From positions 1 to 64,000 of the forward strand of contig JBMYSW010000015.1 in the NCBI GenBank assembly GCA_049603715.1: a stretch of 64,000 bases of DNA, written 5' to 3'. Below the pieces are notes generated by a model. It saw nothing but the letters and a program-made list of their open reading frames with translations, was not told where the DNA came from and searched no databases. Source of the stretch: Pontibacterium sp049603715. GTDB lineage: Bacteria > Pseudomonadota > Gammaproteobacteria > Pseudomonadales > Balneatricaceae. A program made the position numbers and the translations under genes. Numbering within the stretch: the first letter of the stretch is position 1; the number at the start of each line of letters is the position of its first letter. Shown piece by piece: positions 1 through 8,896 of the stretch.

Positions 1-1644
1 GCGTTGGTCTTGTATATCAGTGGCGTACTCAGCTTCGACAGCTTTAGTTCAAGCTATGTCAACTTATCGCTGGTTATTTTAATTGGCTTCGTGCTGCTTT
101 CTAGCGTGTTAGAAAAGACGATATTCTTAACGGCGTTTTCTCAACACATGCTCAGCAAAAACTTACGAGCTTCACTGCTGAGGTTGGGCCTTGGCGTGGG
201 AGTCGCTTCTGCCTTTTTGAATAATACGGCTGTAGTGGCTGCACTTATGGGGCCGTTGCGCCGACAAAAAGCTTTGCCTTTTAAAAAGTTGCTTTTGCCT
301 CTTTCTTACTTTTCTATTTTGGGTGGAGTGCTCACTTTAGTTGGCACGAGTACAAACCTTCTTGTTAATGGCTTTGTGATCCAAGTGGGGCTGGACGCCT
401 TTAACTTGTTTGACTTTTCTTTAATTGGCCTTGCTGTGTTACTTGCCTGCGGGCTGGTAGTTGTATTTATATCTAGCTACCTGCTGCCAAGTGGCGATGT
501 TGATCGCAGTAACGAAAACTTCGCGGCCTACTTCATTGAGCGACAGGTCGCGGACTGGTCTAGTCTGATCGGTAAAACAGTGCAAGCCAATAAGCTAAGG
601 CAGCTGCACGATCTTTATTTGGTGGAAATTATTCGTGATGGTCGGGTGATAGCGCCTGTGGTTTCTAAAGAGGTTATTTGCGCGGGTGACCGATTAGTAT
701 TTTCGGGTGATGTTTCTGCCGTTGATATCCTTAATCAATTTAACGGTTTGGTTGCGCTTGTTGCACCAAATCAGGCGGAAGAGCAGAAAGGCCAGTCTCA
801 GCTTGTTGAGGTCGCTGTGTCGCCCTCGTCGATTATGTTAGGGCGCTCGGTAAAGGAAGCAGACTTTCGGTCTCGCTTTGACGCGGGAATCGTGGCTATC
901 CGTCGAGGTGAACAGCAGATTAGTGGTGGTATTGGTCGATACCGCTTCCAAGCGGGCGATAGCTTGATCTTATCTGTAGGCGATGACTTTAAAACCCGAA
1001 GGGAGTTGCTTCAAAACTTTATCCTAGTGGGTGAAGTTAGCTTGAACGACCAGCTTGCGACAGGCAAAAGTGTCGGTGTTTTATTTGGCTTTTTAGGCGT
1101 TATAGTTGCTGCTGCTTTGGGGGCATCACTTGTCAAAGGCGTTTTGTTACTGTTGGGCCTTTGTGTCGCATTTAAAGTGGTCCGGATTAATGACTTGCGC
1201 CGACGCTTTCCCTTTGACTTGGTGTTAGTGATTGGCGGTGCGCTCTGTTTAGCCAAGGCGATGGCGGAAGTTGGATTAGATACTGATCTTGCGCACCTTG
1301 TGAATGGCTTATTTGGTTCATCGGCCTTTATGGCCTATGTAGGAGTATTTGTTTTAACTTGGTTGTTAACCGAGGTGATTACAAACAATGCTGCTGCAGC
1401 GTTAGCCTTCCCCGTAGCAGTGGCGACTGCAGAGATTTGGCAGGTAAGCCCTTACCCCTTTATTTTGGCGGTGATTTTTGGTGCGAGTGCGAGCTTTGTG
1501 TCTCCGTTCGGGTATCAAACGAACCTTATGGTTTTCTCTGTGGGGCAGTATAAGGTTAAGGATTATGTAAAGGCTGGCTTGCCTGTGCTGGTGGTTTATT
1601 TGGTAACTGCAGTGTCAACAATACCCCTGTTATTTCCATTTTAA
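1..1644 (+). CDS. SLC13/DASS-family anion permease with RCK_C (TrkA-C) domains, 5'-truncated
   Basis: The reading frame is open from base 1, so the start codon lies outside the window; about 547 residues remain. Hydrophobic segments at both ends flank a soluble centre (about residues 175-345) with two repeats resembling RCK_C/TrkA-C domains. Two permease motifs, NNTAVVAALMGP near residue 73 and TNNAAAALAFPVA in the C-terminal half, match the paired N-N-[TA] signatures of SLC13/ArsB-like carriers. The family imports sulfate or di/tricarboxylates across the inner membrane, usually with Na+; the substrate cannot be read from sequence. It precedes the polysaccharide cluster by 480 bp and is probably unrelated to it. 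Family is confident, substrate unknown. Confidence 0.85.
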   Translation, partial: ALVLYISGVLSFDSFSSSYVNLSLVILIGFVLLSSVLEKTIFLTAFSQHMLSKNLRASLLRLGLGVGVASAFLNNTAVVAALMGPLRRQKALPFKKLLLPLSYFSILGGVLTLVGTSTNLLVNGFVIQVGLDAFNLFDFSLIGLAVLLACGLVVVFISSYLLPSGDVDRSNENFAAYFIERQVADWSSLIGKTVQANKLRQLHDLYLVEIIRDGRVIAPVVSKEVICAGDRLVFSGDVSAVDILNQFNGLVALVAPNQAEEQKGQSQLVEVAVSPSSIMLGRSVKEADFRSRFDAGIVAIRRGEQQISGGIGRYRFQAGDSLILSVGDDFKTRRELLQNFILVGEVSLNDQLATGKSVGVLFGFLGVIVAAALGASLVKGVLLLLGLCVAFKVVRINDLRRRFPFDLVLVIGGALCLAKAMAEVGLDTDLAHLVNGLFGSSAFMAYVGVFVLTWLLTEVITNNAAAALAFPVAVATAEIWQVSPYPFILAVIFGASASFVSPFGYQTNLMVFSVGQYKVKDYVKAGLPVLVVYLVTAVSTIPLLFPF

Positions 1645-2124
1645 TGTATCGACAGTACAAAAATAGCTTTCTAACGTTTGGCGCTACATCAAACGCTTCA
1701 CGACTTTACCTGTGGATCTATGAATCATGTTAGAACAAGCGTTTATGTCTCTTCTGGCTGTAATTCCAAGTGTTAAATTTTCCGCTCGCGTGCGAAGTTT
1801 GATGTACGTGGTGAGGGGCGAAGTGTATAATTTTCTTGTTAATCTTAAGCATGCTTATCTCTGTAGAGAGCCGAGTGCGCTGAAGAGTCAGCCTTTGTTC
1901 TTACTCGTTTTCAAAAGCCGAAGAATGCGTCGTTTTGTTACAAGTTATGAGGGTGATTTGATAGCGTAGTATTGCTAGAATCCTAGACTAAGTAGGTTAT
2001 ATAAGTTAAATGCGAGCAACATGTTGATGGGTGGGGGCTGAAGCAAAAAGTAAGGGTTTGGCTATCAACTTTAAATGGCGTCGCCGCTTGAGTTAAGAAT
2101 TAAATTGTTAAAGGATTTGTGCAT
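1645..2124. other. 480-bp intergenic region upstream of the exopolysaccharide cassette
   Basis: No convincing gene. An 80-codon open frame at 1727-1969 lacks a ribosome binding site, a recognisable domain or typical codon use. The region presumably carries the promoter and regulatory sites of the polysaccharide cassette, but I could not single out a reliable promoter. An AAGGA ribosome binding site at 2111-2115 serves the next gene. Confidence 0.4.
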
Positions 2125-3276
2125 ATGAAAATCAAACTAATTCGTACTGCTGTCGTGTCAGTCGCTGGTGTGTGCGCTACAACTGCTTCAGCAATTGAGC
2201 CTGCAGGCTTCGGTGCTGGCTTTGTTGACCTTATCCCAACGTTAAGTATCCAAACTGGTTACGATGACAACATCTATGGGGATGAAACAGGAGCAAAAGG
2301 CAGCTTTACATCTGTTATATCCCCCAACCTTTTGATCGCTGCAGAGAAAGATAACGACAGCTACTCTGTGAACTACAACATGGCTATTGGTACCACTTAC
2401 TCTAGCCACGTCGATGACTATGTCGATCACAACCTTTCGGGCAGCGCGCAATTAGAGCTTGATTCGCGAAATCGACTGACCTTGGGTGCTAACCTGGGTC
2501 GTATCCACGAGTCGGGCCCGAATAATGGCGATGCCCCAGCCTATTTTGTCGATCACGGTATTTCTGCTGGCTACGGCTTTGGAGCTGAGGGCGCAAAAGG
2601 TAATATCGAAGGCAGCTTTGCGTATCAGTCACACGACACTTTAAACTATCACACCGAAAACGCGGGTGATGTTCGTGAGAACCTGTTGTTAGGCGGTAAA
2701 TTCCTATACCGGGTTGCACCTAAAACCAAGTTGGTTACAGAGGGGCGTATTGAAACGGCTGACTATGAGCAGGAAAGCACCACTAGCCTAGACAACACAT
2801 CCCTTAAGTTTTTGGGTGGTGTCGCGTGGGAGGCCACAGCTAAAACAGCTGGTGAGGCTAAAATCGGTTTTGTAAATAAAGACTTCGACTCTACTTTAAC
2901 AGATCGCGACTCATTTACGTGGGAGATTGGCGCAACTTGGTCGCCGCTAAGTTATTCTAATTTCGGTTTGTCAACGTCTCAGGCATTCAACGAAACTGAT
3001 GGCGACCTAATTGATAGCGCGACCTATTCGTTAACTTGGGATCACACTTGGAGTGATGTGGTGTCTACGAACGTTGCATACTCTTTAACGAACGACGATT
3101 ACCTTGATGCTGGCCGTAAAGATGATACTAATTCATTTACCGTAGGCGCTAACTATGAGCTGAAGCGCTGGTTATCGGTAGGTGTGGGCTACACCCATAC
3201 AGATGTTGAATCAACGCTTGCAGGAAGCAGCTCGACTAAAAATGTTGTAAGCCTTACACTCCAGGGTTCATTGTAA
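2125..3276 (+). CDS. Outer-membrane beta-barrel protein of an exopolysaccharide secretion system (VpsM/Wzp-like)
   Basis: A 383-residue protein with a signal peptide (MKIKLIRTAVVSVAGVCATTASA) and then alternating aromatic and polar stretches typical of transmembrane beta-strands, to the C-terminus. ATG 2125 is preferred over an in-frame GTG at 2119 because AAGGA at 2111-2115 is 9 bases upstream of the ATG. It is the first gene of a cassette with an OPX protein, a Wzc-like kinase and a VpsP-like protein, the order seen for vpsM-N-O-P in Vibrio. By that analogy (inference) it is the outer-membrane porin through which polymer leaves the cell. The barrel fold is well supported; the export role rests on context. 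Confidence 0.7.
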   Translation: MKIKLIRTAVVSVAGVCATTASAIEPAGFGAGFVDLIPTLSIQTGYDDNIYGDETGAKGSFTSVISPNLLIAAEKDNDSYSVNYNMAIGTTYSSHVDDYVDHNLSGSAQLELDSRNRLTLGANLGRIHESGPNNGDAPAYFVDHGISAGYGFGAEGAKGNIEGSFAYQSHDTLNYHTENAGDVRENLLLGGKFLYRVAPKTKLVTEGRIETADYEQESTTSLDNTSLKFLGGVAWEATAKTAGEAKIGFVNKDFDSTLTDRDSFTWEIGATWSPLSYSNFGLSTSQAFNETDGDLIDSATYSLTWDHTWSDVVSTNVAYSLTNDDYLDAGRKDDTNSFTVGANYELKRWLSVGVGYTHTDVESTLAGSSSTKNVVSLTLQGSL

Positions 3277-3489
3277 ACGTTAGATGGCGGTGCGCTGGTC
3301 TTTTAATTGCTCTATAAGAGTATAAAAGCTAGTAGTGCCGCCTTTTTACATCTATAGGCTTTCGGTAGCCTATTCCTTCTACTAGTGTTTGCAATGCGGT
3401 CTTCGTTGCTAGTAGACTCGTGGTTATCGGTTGTATTGCCTTTGTAGCTTGTAGATAAGTTATTTTTGGTTGTTGTAGGAATGTTCCCT

Positions 3490-4074
3490 ATGAGTAATCG
3501 TGAAAGTGCTCTTGAAATTAACAGTAGGTATCGATTGATTGTGCTAACTATGCGGGCTTTTGTAATTGCCTTGTTTTCGGTGATTTGTGTTTGGGGTGCA
3601 ACGGCCAAAGCGGCTAGCTTATCTGACTACACACTTGGCTCAGGCGACTTGGTGAGCATTCAAGTTTTTGGTGAAGGCGACCTGAGTTTTGAGGTTCGCC
3701 TGAGCGATGCGGGGACGATACCTTATCCGTTTTTGGGCGAAGTTAATGCGGTAGGTAAAACGACTGGGCAGCTAGCCTCACTTATTACTCGAGGTCTTAA
3801 AGGTGACTACTTAATCGAGCCTAATGTCAATGTCACCGTTCTCGAATATCGACAGTTTTTTATTAACGGCGAAGTTAAAAAGCCTGGTGGCTATCCGTTT
3901 CAGCCGGGTCTAACACTTCAAAAAGCTGTTGCCTTGGCAGGTGGCTTTACTGAACGGGCCTCTAGTTCAAAGATGTTTGTAGTGTCCGACGGCGGCGCAG
4001 ATCCGGTGCCTATATCCCTTAATTCGAGTGTCGAACCTGGCGATATTATCACCATCGAACAAAGCTTCTTCTAA
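3490..4074 (+). CDS. Short polysaccharide export (OPX/Wza-family) periplasmic protein
   Basis: About 194 residues. After a hydrophobic signal (MRAFVIALFSVICVWG region, cleavage near ATAKAA), YTLGSGDLVSIQVFGEGDLS begins the Poly_export domain and a single SLBB-like domain follows (FFINGEVKKPGGYPFQPG, LTLQKAVALAGGFT). ATG 3490 has AGGA at 3477-3480 with 9-base spacing; ATG 3550 would give a more classical signal peptide but has no clear ribosome binding site. It is about half the length of Wza, lacks a lipobox cysteine at the cleavage site and has no C-terminal amphipathic outer-membrane helix, so it probably works with a separate barrel, the gene just upstream. It links the inner-membrane kinase complex to the outer-membrane porin. 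Confidence 0.85.
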   Translation: MSNRESALEINSRYRLIVLTMRAFVIALFSVICVWGATAKAASLSDYTLGSGDLVSIQVFGEGDLSFEVRLSDAGTIPYPFLGEVNAVGKTTGQLASLITRGLKGDYLIEPNVNVTVLEYRQFFINGEVKKPGGYPFQPGLTLQKAVALAGGFTERASSSKMFVVSDGGADPVPISLNSSVEPGDIITIEQSFF

Positions 4075-4225
4075 AAAGTCGCCATCTTTAGTTTGATGTC
4101 GTTTTAACTTTAAGCTCATAAGTTAATAGTAAACACGAAAGTTGCAATAATCAGGAGGCCTGTTGTGGTGCTTTATTAGCGCTTCAATTGGGTCGTGCGT
4201 TAGCTAAGATAGAAGTACGTATACA

Positions 4226-6415
4226 ATGGAAGCTCAACCTCAAGCTGTGTTTAAAGAATCGACTGACGATGATGTAATTGATTTACGCCAATACTGGCTG
4301 ACCATCATGCGCCGCAAATGGAGTATCTTATTCTTTGCTTTTGTGGTGACTTTACTCGCAGCTTTGGCTGTGTTCTCAATAGAGCCCACTTATCGAGCAA
4401 CAGCGACGTTACTTATAGAGTCTAACAAAGCGAACGTCGTCTCAATTGAAGAGGTTTATGGGTTAGAGGGTACAAGTAGTGAGTACTTTTTGACTCAGTT
4501 TGAGATACTAAAGTCTCGGAGCCTGGCTGAAAGTGTGGTAAACGAGTTTGACTTAGTATCTCACCCGGAGTTTAACCGTGAGCCTGCTTTTAAGTTTAAT
4601 TGGCGTGAGTTGGTGGGCCAGTATGTGCCTGAGTTAGCGTCCAAAGAGCCAACGGCAGAGGGAATCTATCAAGCAGCGGTTGATCAATTTATTGATCGCT
4701 TGACTATTGCACCTGTGCGTAAGACGCAATTGGTAAAAATCTCGTTTGAGGCTGGAGATCCTAAGTTTGCCGCAAAGATGGCGAATGCTTTGGCAAATGA
4801 ATATATCGATAGTAACTTAGAAGCAAAGCTAGAGCTGACTGTTAAAGCATCGTCGTGGTTAACAGAGCGCTTAAGCGGCCTTAAAGATAAGGTTCAGGAG
4901 TCTGAGCGTCGTTTGCAAGAGTTTAAAGACCAAGAGCAAATTGTAGGTGGTAATGGCGGTATCGACATTGCCTCTAATGAGCTGGATTTGGTGGCGACTA
5001 AATTGGTAGAAGCCCGCCGTGATCGTTTGGGTATTGAGTCTCAATACCAGCAAATTCGTGGTATCAGTAAGTCTAATACTGAAGCTTTTGAGCGAATTCC
5101 TGCAGTGCTTTCCCATCCGGTAGTGCAAACCTTTAAGTCAGAAGTTCTTAAAGCAGAGCAGCGTGTATCTGAGTTGGCAAAGCGCTACGGCCCTAAGCAC
5201 CCGCGTATGATTTCTGCAAACTCTGAATACCGCAGTGCAAAGAATTCATTAGATAAACAAATCCTATCAGTGGTAAATGGCATCGAAAACCAATACCGTG
5301 TTGCTCGCGCGAACGAAAAGTCACTTGAGAGCAGCTTGGGTAATACTAAAACCACGCTTCAAGACCTTAACCGCAAAGAGTACCGTTTAAACGAGCTTGA
5401 GCAAGAGGCTGAAACTAACCGTAAGCTCTATGACACTTTCTTCACTCGTTTAAATGAAACCGCTGCAACAGGTGACTTAGAGGCTGCTAATGCCCGCATC
5501 TCGGACCCAGCTGTACCTCCTCGTATACCAGCCAAGCCACGCAAAGGTTTGATCATCGCATTGGCGTTTGTGGTGAGTGTTATGTTTGGTGTGATGTGTG
5601 CCTTTTTGCTGGATGCACTTAATAACACTGTGCGTGGCACGGCGGACATCGAAGCTAAGCTGCATCAAGGTGTGTTGGGCATTCTGCCGCTTATTCCGGG
5701 TTCAAGAAAGAAGAAGCTTTCTTACCGTCACTATCTTGAAGATACACGTGGTGGCTTCTCTGAGGCTGTGCGTACTATTCGTACCAGTTTGATCCTTTCT
5801 TCACTGGATTCTCCGAAAAAGACGATTGCGGTGACATCAACTGTGCCGAGTGAGGGTAAGACCTCTACTGCATTGAGTTTAGCCTACTCGTTAGGCCAAA
5901 TGGAGCGTGTGTTACTGATTGATGCCGATATGCGTCGCCCGTCTATTGGGAAGGTTTTTGGGCTGGAAGGTCGTGCGCCAGGTCTTTCGAACTTGGTGGC
6001 AGGCACCTCTTCCCTTGAGGAGGTGGTGCTCCAGCGCCCTGATGACGGTATTGATGTGATTCCAGCGGGTGTTATTCCAGCGAACCCACTTGAGCTTCTT
6101 TCGTCTGAGCGGTTCTCAAAAGTATTGGCGGCCCTCGAAGGTCAATATGACCGTATCATTATTGATACTGCGCCATGTCAGGCGGTTAGTGATTCCATCG
6201 CGATTGCTAATAAGGTGGGTGGCATGGTTTATGTTGTTAAGTCTGACTCAACACCGTTGCCGCAAATCAAAGCGGGTCTCAAACGTTTGGCGAATGCAAA
6301 TGCGCCATTGGTGGGTGTGGTGTTAAACCAAGTGAATATGAAAAAGGCCTCTCGTTACTACGGTGAAGGTTACTCGGGTTACTACGACGTTTACGGATAC
6401 AGTGGTAAAGCCTAA
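4226..6415 (+). CDS. Wzc/VpsO-like polysaccharide co-polymerase fused to BY-type tyrosine autokinase
   Basis: 729 residues. Order: cytoplasmic N-terminus, first membrane helix (about 33-52), Wzz periplasmic domain, long coiled coil (about 200-420, including a GNVR-type segment near 380-420), second membrane helix (about 438-462), and a cytoplasmic BY-kinase. The kinase shows Walker A (SEGKTS, Lys545), Walker A' (LLIDADMRRP, about 563-572) and Walker B (RIIIDTAP). The C-terminus ends in a tyrosine cluster (YYGEGYSGYYDVYGYSGKA), the usual autophosphorylation tail. The protein controls polymer length and export through cycles of phosphorylation. The stop codon overlaps the start of the phosphatase gene by one base, implying translational coupling of kinase and phosphatase. 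Confidence 0.93.
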   Translation: MEAQPQAVFKESTDDDVIDLRQYWLTIMRRKWSILFFAFVVTLLAALAVFSIEPTYRATATLLIESNKANVVSIEEVYGLEGTSSEYFLTQFEILKSRSLAESVVNEFDLVSHPEFNREPAFKFNWRELVGQYVPELASKEPTAEGIYQAAVDQFIDRLTIAPVRKTQLVKISFEAGDPKFAAKMANALANEYIDSNLEAKLELTVKASSWLTERLSGLKDKVQESERRLQEFKDQEQIVGGNGGIDIASNELDLVATKLVEARRDRLGIESQYQQIRGISKSNTEAFERIPAVLSHPVVQTFKSEVLKAEQRVSELAKRYGPKHPRMISANSEYRSAKNSLDKQILSVVNGIENQYRVARANEKSLESSLGNTKTTLQDLNRKEYRLNELEQEAETNRKLYDTFFTRLNETAATGDLEAANARISDPAVPPRIPAKPRKGLIIALAFVVSVMFGVMCAFLLDALNNTVRGTADIEAKLHQGVLGILPLIPGSRKKKLSYRHYLEDTRGGFSEAVRTIRTSLILSSLDSPKKTIAVTSTVPSEGKTSTALSLAYSLGQMERVLLIDADMRRPSIGKVFGLEGRAPGLSNLVAGTSSLEEVVLQRPDDGIDVIPAGVIPANPLELLSSERFSKVLAALEGQYDRIIIDTAPCQAVSDSIAIANKVGGMVYVVKSDSTPLPQIKAGLKRLANANAPLVGVVLNQVNMKKASRYYGEGYSGYYDVYGYSGKA

Positions 6416-7137
6416 TGATTGACTTACATAGCCATTTAATTCCTGGAATTGATGACGGAGCAAAAGATTTAGACGATGCATTAAATCTTTTGCGCGTGGC
6501 GAAAGAGGATGGCATTAAGCACATCACGTTTACGCCGCATGTTCATCCAGGACGTTTTGATAACGTTAAATCCAGTATTCAGCCAGAGTTTGAGGCTTTT
6601 AAAGCTTCGGTGGCTGATGCGGGTATTGAAATGTCCATGGCTATGGCGGGGGAGGTGCGTCTGTCGGCAGAAATTTTGGCGATGGTCGCGCAAGACCAAA
6701 TTCCGTTTTTGGGAGAGTGGGAAGGCAAAAAAGTAATGTTGCTAGAGCTGCCTCACAGTCATGTTCCACCTGGTAGCGATAAGCTGGTTAAATGGCTAAT
6801 TGACCGTAATATTTTGCCGATGATTGCGCACCCCGAGCGAAATAAGGACGTGGTGCGCGATATCGCTAAAATCTACCCATTTATTGAGATGGGGTGCTTA
6901 TTGCAAGTGACCTCTATGTCAATTGCTGGCCGCTTTGGTGGCCCGGCCGAAGTTAGAGCGCGTGAGTTGCTTCAGCGTGGCTGGGTAACTGTGTTGGCGA
7001 CAGATGCCCACAACATGGATAATCGACCGCCTATCTTATCTGAAGGGCGTGCCGCCGCTGAAAACTTAGTTGGTAAAGCGGCAGCTGATGCATTGGTGTT
7101 TGATAATCCAGCAAAAATTGTTGGCATTAGCCTCTAG
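6415..7137 (+). CDS. CpsB/CapC-family (PHP-type) protein tyrosine phosphatase
   Basis: 240 residues of the PHP metallophosphatase fold: N-terminal MIDLHSHLIPGIDDGA with the metal-binding H-x-H, FTPHVHPGRF near 40, a central glutamate in GEVRLS, IAHPERN, and TDAHNMDNRPP near the C-terminus. These are the metal ligands of Mn2+-dependent CpsB/YwqE phosphatases. The start overlaps the kinase stop (TAATG). The likely role is dephosphorylation of the C-terminal tyrosines of the upstream Wzc-like kinase, resetting the export cycle. Many Gram-negative Wzc systems instead use a low-molecular-weight Wzb phosphatase; none is seen here. Confidence 0.92.
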   Translation: MIDLHSHLIPGIDDGAKDLDDALNLLRVAKEDGIKHITFTPHVHPGRFDNVKSSIQPEFEAFKASVADAGIEMSMAMAGEVRLSAEILAMVAQDQIPFLGEWEGKKVMLLELPHSHVPPGSDKLVKWLIDRNILPMIAHPERNKDVVRDIAKIYPFIEMGCLLQVTSMSIAGRFGGPAEVRARELLQRGWVTVLATDAHNMDNRPPILSEGRAAAENLVGKAAADALVFDNPAKIVGISL

Positions 7138-7146
7138 GTGGTTTGA

Positions 7147-7818
7147 GTGGTAAAGACAATACTGGGTAAAGGCGCTGCAGTCCTGGTCATGGCGCTGTGT
7201 GCTTATGGTGTGGTTAACCTGTCAAAAATTGCCTTTGCTGATGTGGCTGCTTACCAAGTTGAGTACGCGATTAAAGGCTGGCTAGGTGAGCGTCGTACGC
7301 CAACACCAGAAGAAATCGAGAAAAACCTTAAACAAATTGAGGTTGCCTTGGCTTGGGAGCCGACAAATCCAAACTACCTCCATCAAAAAGGCCTTTTGCA
7401 TATATACGATTCGTTAAAGAGCTGGGGTACCGACGACTTTTTGCCAAAGTCTCAACTTGCGTTAACGACGTATCGTGAAGCGTCTCGTATTCGCCCTATG
7501 TGGCCTAATACTTGGGCCCGCATTGCGCAGGTGAAGGCGCACCAAAAAGTCTTTGATTATGAGTTTGAGCGCGCTATTAAAAATGCGGTGACTTATGGCC
7601 CTTGGGAGCCGCAAGTGCATGTGACGGTTGGTGATGCGGGGATGTTTGGTTGGCATAGTTTGTCGCCAGAAACGCAGACGCTTGTCGCGCAAAACATTTA
7701 TCGCGGTATTAAGCGTGAGGCTCGTCATCTAAAGCCTTTGGCTGACCAATATGGTGTTCGCTACACTGTATGCGCTCAAATGCCGTTTGATCAGAGAGTA
7801 AAAGATTTTTGTCGCTAA
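7147..7818 (+). CDS. VpsP-like polysaccharide biosynthesis membrane protein
   Basis: 223 residues with an N-terminal membrane anchor (about 8-28) and a mostly helical periplasmic part with TPR-like spacing (ALAWEPTNPNYLHQKGLLHI; ASRIRPMWPNTWARIAQVKA). It starts with GTG, preceded by TAGGTGG at 7135-7141 that includes the previous stop codon, so it is in the same operon. I recognise similarity in pattern and context to the VpsP family of Vibrio polysaccharide loci, whose biochemical role is unknown. It may tether or time assembly of the export complex (inference). Confidence 0.6.
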   Translation: MVKTILGKGAAVLVMALCAYGVVNLSKIAFADVAAYQVEYAIKGWLGERRTPTPEEIEKNLKQIEVALAWEPTNPNYLHQKGLLHIYDSLKSWGTDDFLPKSQLALTTYREASRIRPMWPNTWARIAQVKAHQKVFDYEFERAIKNAVTYGPWEPQVHVTVGDAGMFGWHSLSPETQTLVAQNIYRGIKREARHLKPLADQYGVRYTVCAQMPFDQRVKDFCR

Positions 7819-7858
7819 GCGCTGCTTGTTTCGTAAGAGCTTTGGAGGTGATGGTTAA

Positions 7859-8812
7859 ATGGATCGTAATATTAGCTTGGACGCGTTGAAGTTAGTTATG
7901 GCTTTGATGGTGGTTGGTATCCACTCAAATTTTTTGTTGGATGTTTCAGAAACCTTTTCTTTTCTTACTGTGAATGGGTTGTTTCGAATTGCTGTACCGG
8001 TATTTTTTATCATCAGTGGATATTATTTTTTTAATGCCGTTCAGCGGAGTAAAGAAGTGCTATGGCTGAAGCGACTGGTGCTTCTTTACTTGGTATGGAT
8101 GATTATTTACTCGTTCTTTTGGCTGAATCTCTCTGAGTTAAGCTTGATCGGTGGGGTTAAGGTGGTCCTTACTTTGGTCATGGGGTACCATCACTTATGG
8201 TTTTTGCCAGCTATGTTGATTGCCGCCTTTGTATTATTGTTTCTAAAGCATAATTTAACATTGCTTCTTGTTTCGATGTGCTTGTGTGCAATCGTGGGCG
8301 TTGCGCTGCAGTATTTACGAACTTATGAGGTGTTTCCTCGCGAGGGTGTTGGATTGGTTTTAAACCATATTTGGTCTCATCGTAATGCGCTATTCTTTGC
8401 TTTTCCTTTCTTTTCGATCGGCTTTTTGGTTAAAAAGTACGAAGAAAAAATCGTACTTAGTAACCTCTCTTTGACCGTCCTAGCGCTGTTGGGGTTTGCT
8501 ATGTTGTTGATGGAGTCTTGGCTTAACTACAGTCTCGGTGATCAGATCAATTACTTTGATAACTACATCTCTCTTCTTTTTTTTGCCCCTTTGTTGTTTT
8601 TGTTGTGTTTGCGAACTTCTCTTAAAGGGAGTGGGAAGAAGATTTCATTGTACTCTGCGGGAGTTTACTTCGTTCACTCTGGAGTTTTGAGTGTATTGCG
8701 GGCTAATTTTGAGTTAGGTGAGACGTTGCTGGCTGTGTTGGGTATCGTGATTTCTTTGATTCTGACTAGCTTTGTTATCCAGCTGCACAAAAAGTTTAGT
8801 TTCATTCTTTGA
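7859..8812 (+). CDS. Acyltransferase family 3 membrane protein (OafA/WecH type)
   Basis: 317 residues with about ten hydrophobic helices. The N-terminal motif MDRNISLDALKLVMALMVVG with a following H (IHSNF) and the segment FRIAVPVFFIISGYYFF are hallmarks of acyltransferase 3 proteins, which transfer acetyl or succinyl groups onto sugars at the inner membrane. A strong ribosome binding site (GGAGGTG, 7844-7850) precedes ATG 7859. It is the last gene of the polysaccharide cassette and is followed by a strong terminator, so it probably decorates the exported polymer. The donor and acceptor are unknown. Confidence 0.87.
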   Translation: MDRNISLDALKLVMALMVVGIHSNFLLDVSETFSFLTVNGLFRIAVPVFFIISGYYFFNAVQRSKEVLWLKRLVLLYLVWMIIYSFFWLNLSELSLIGGVKVVLTLVMGYHHLWFLPAMLIAAFVLLFLKHNLTLLLVSMCLCAIVGVALQYLRTYEVFPREGVGLVLNHIWSHRNALFFAFPFFSIGFLVKKYEEKIVLSNLSLTVLALLGFAMLLMESWLNYSLGDQINYFDNYISLLFFAPLLFLLCLRTSLKGSGKKISLYSAGVYFVHSGVLSVLRANFELGETLLAVLGIVISLILTSFVIQLHKKFSFIL

Positions 8813-8827
8813 TTTTGCTTGACGAAT

Positions 8828-8864
8828 AAAAAAACCGAGTACGTTTACAGTACTCGGTTTTTTT
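8828..8864. terminator. Bidirectional rho-independent terminator
   Basis: Perfect inverted repeat: arms at 8828-8842 and 8850-8864 (core accgagtac/gtactcggt), 7-base loop, an A-run on the left and a T-run on the right. It ends the polysaccharide operon on the + strand and folD on the - strand. Confidence 0.93.
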
Positions 8865-8896
8865 GTTTCTAGGCTATGTACTAGGCTATGGAGAGG

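Noticed and set aside
1727..1969. 80-codon open frame between the permease and the polysaccharide cassette
   Set aside because: No ribosome binding site, no recognisable domain and unusual composition; it looks like chance open frame in a regulatory region.
2085..2100. sigma54-like TGGCGTCGCCGCTTGA before the outer-membrane barrel gene
   Set aside because: The spacing between the GG and TTG parts is one base too long, the -12 GC is absent, and it lies too close to the start codon.
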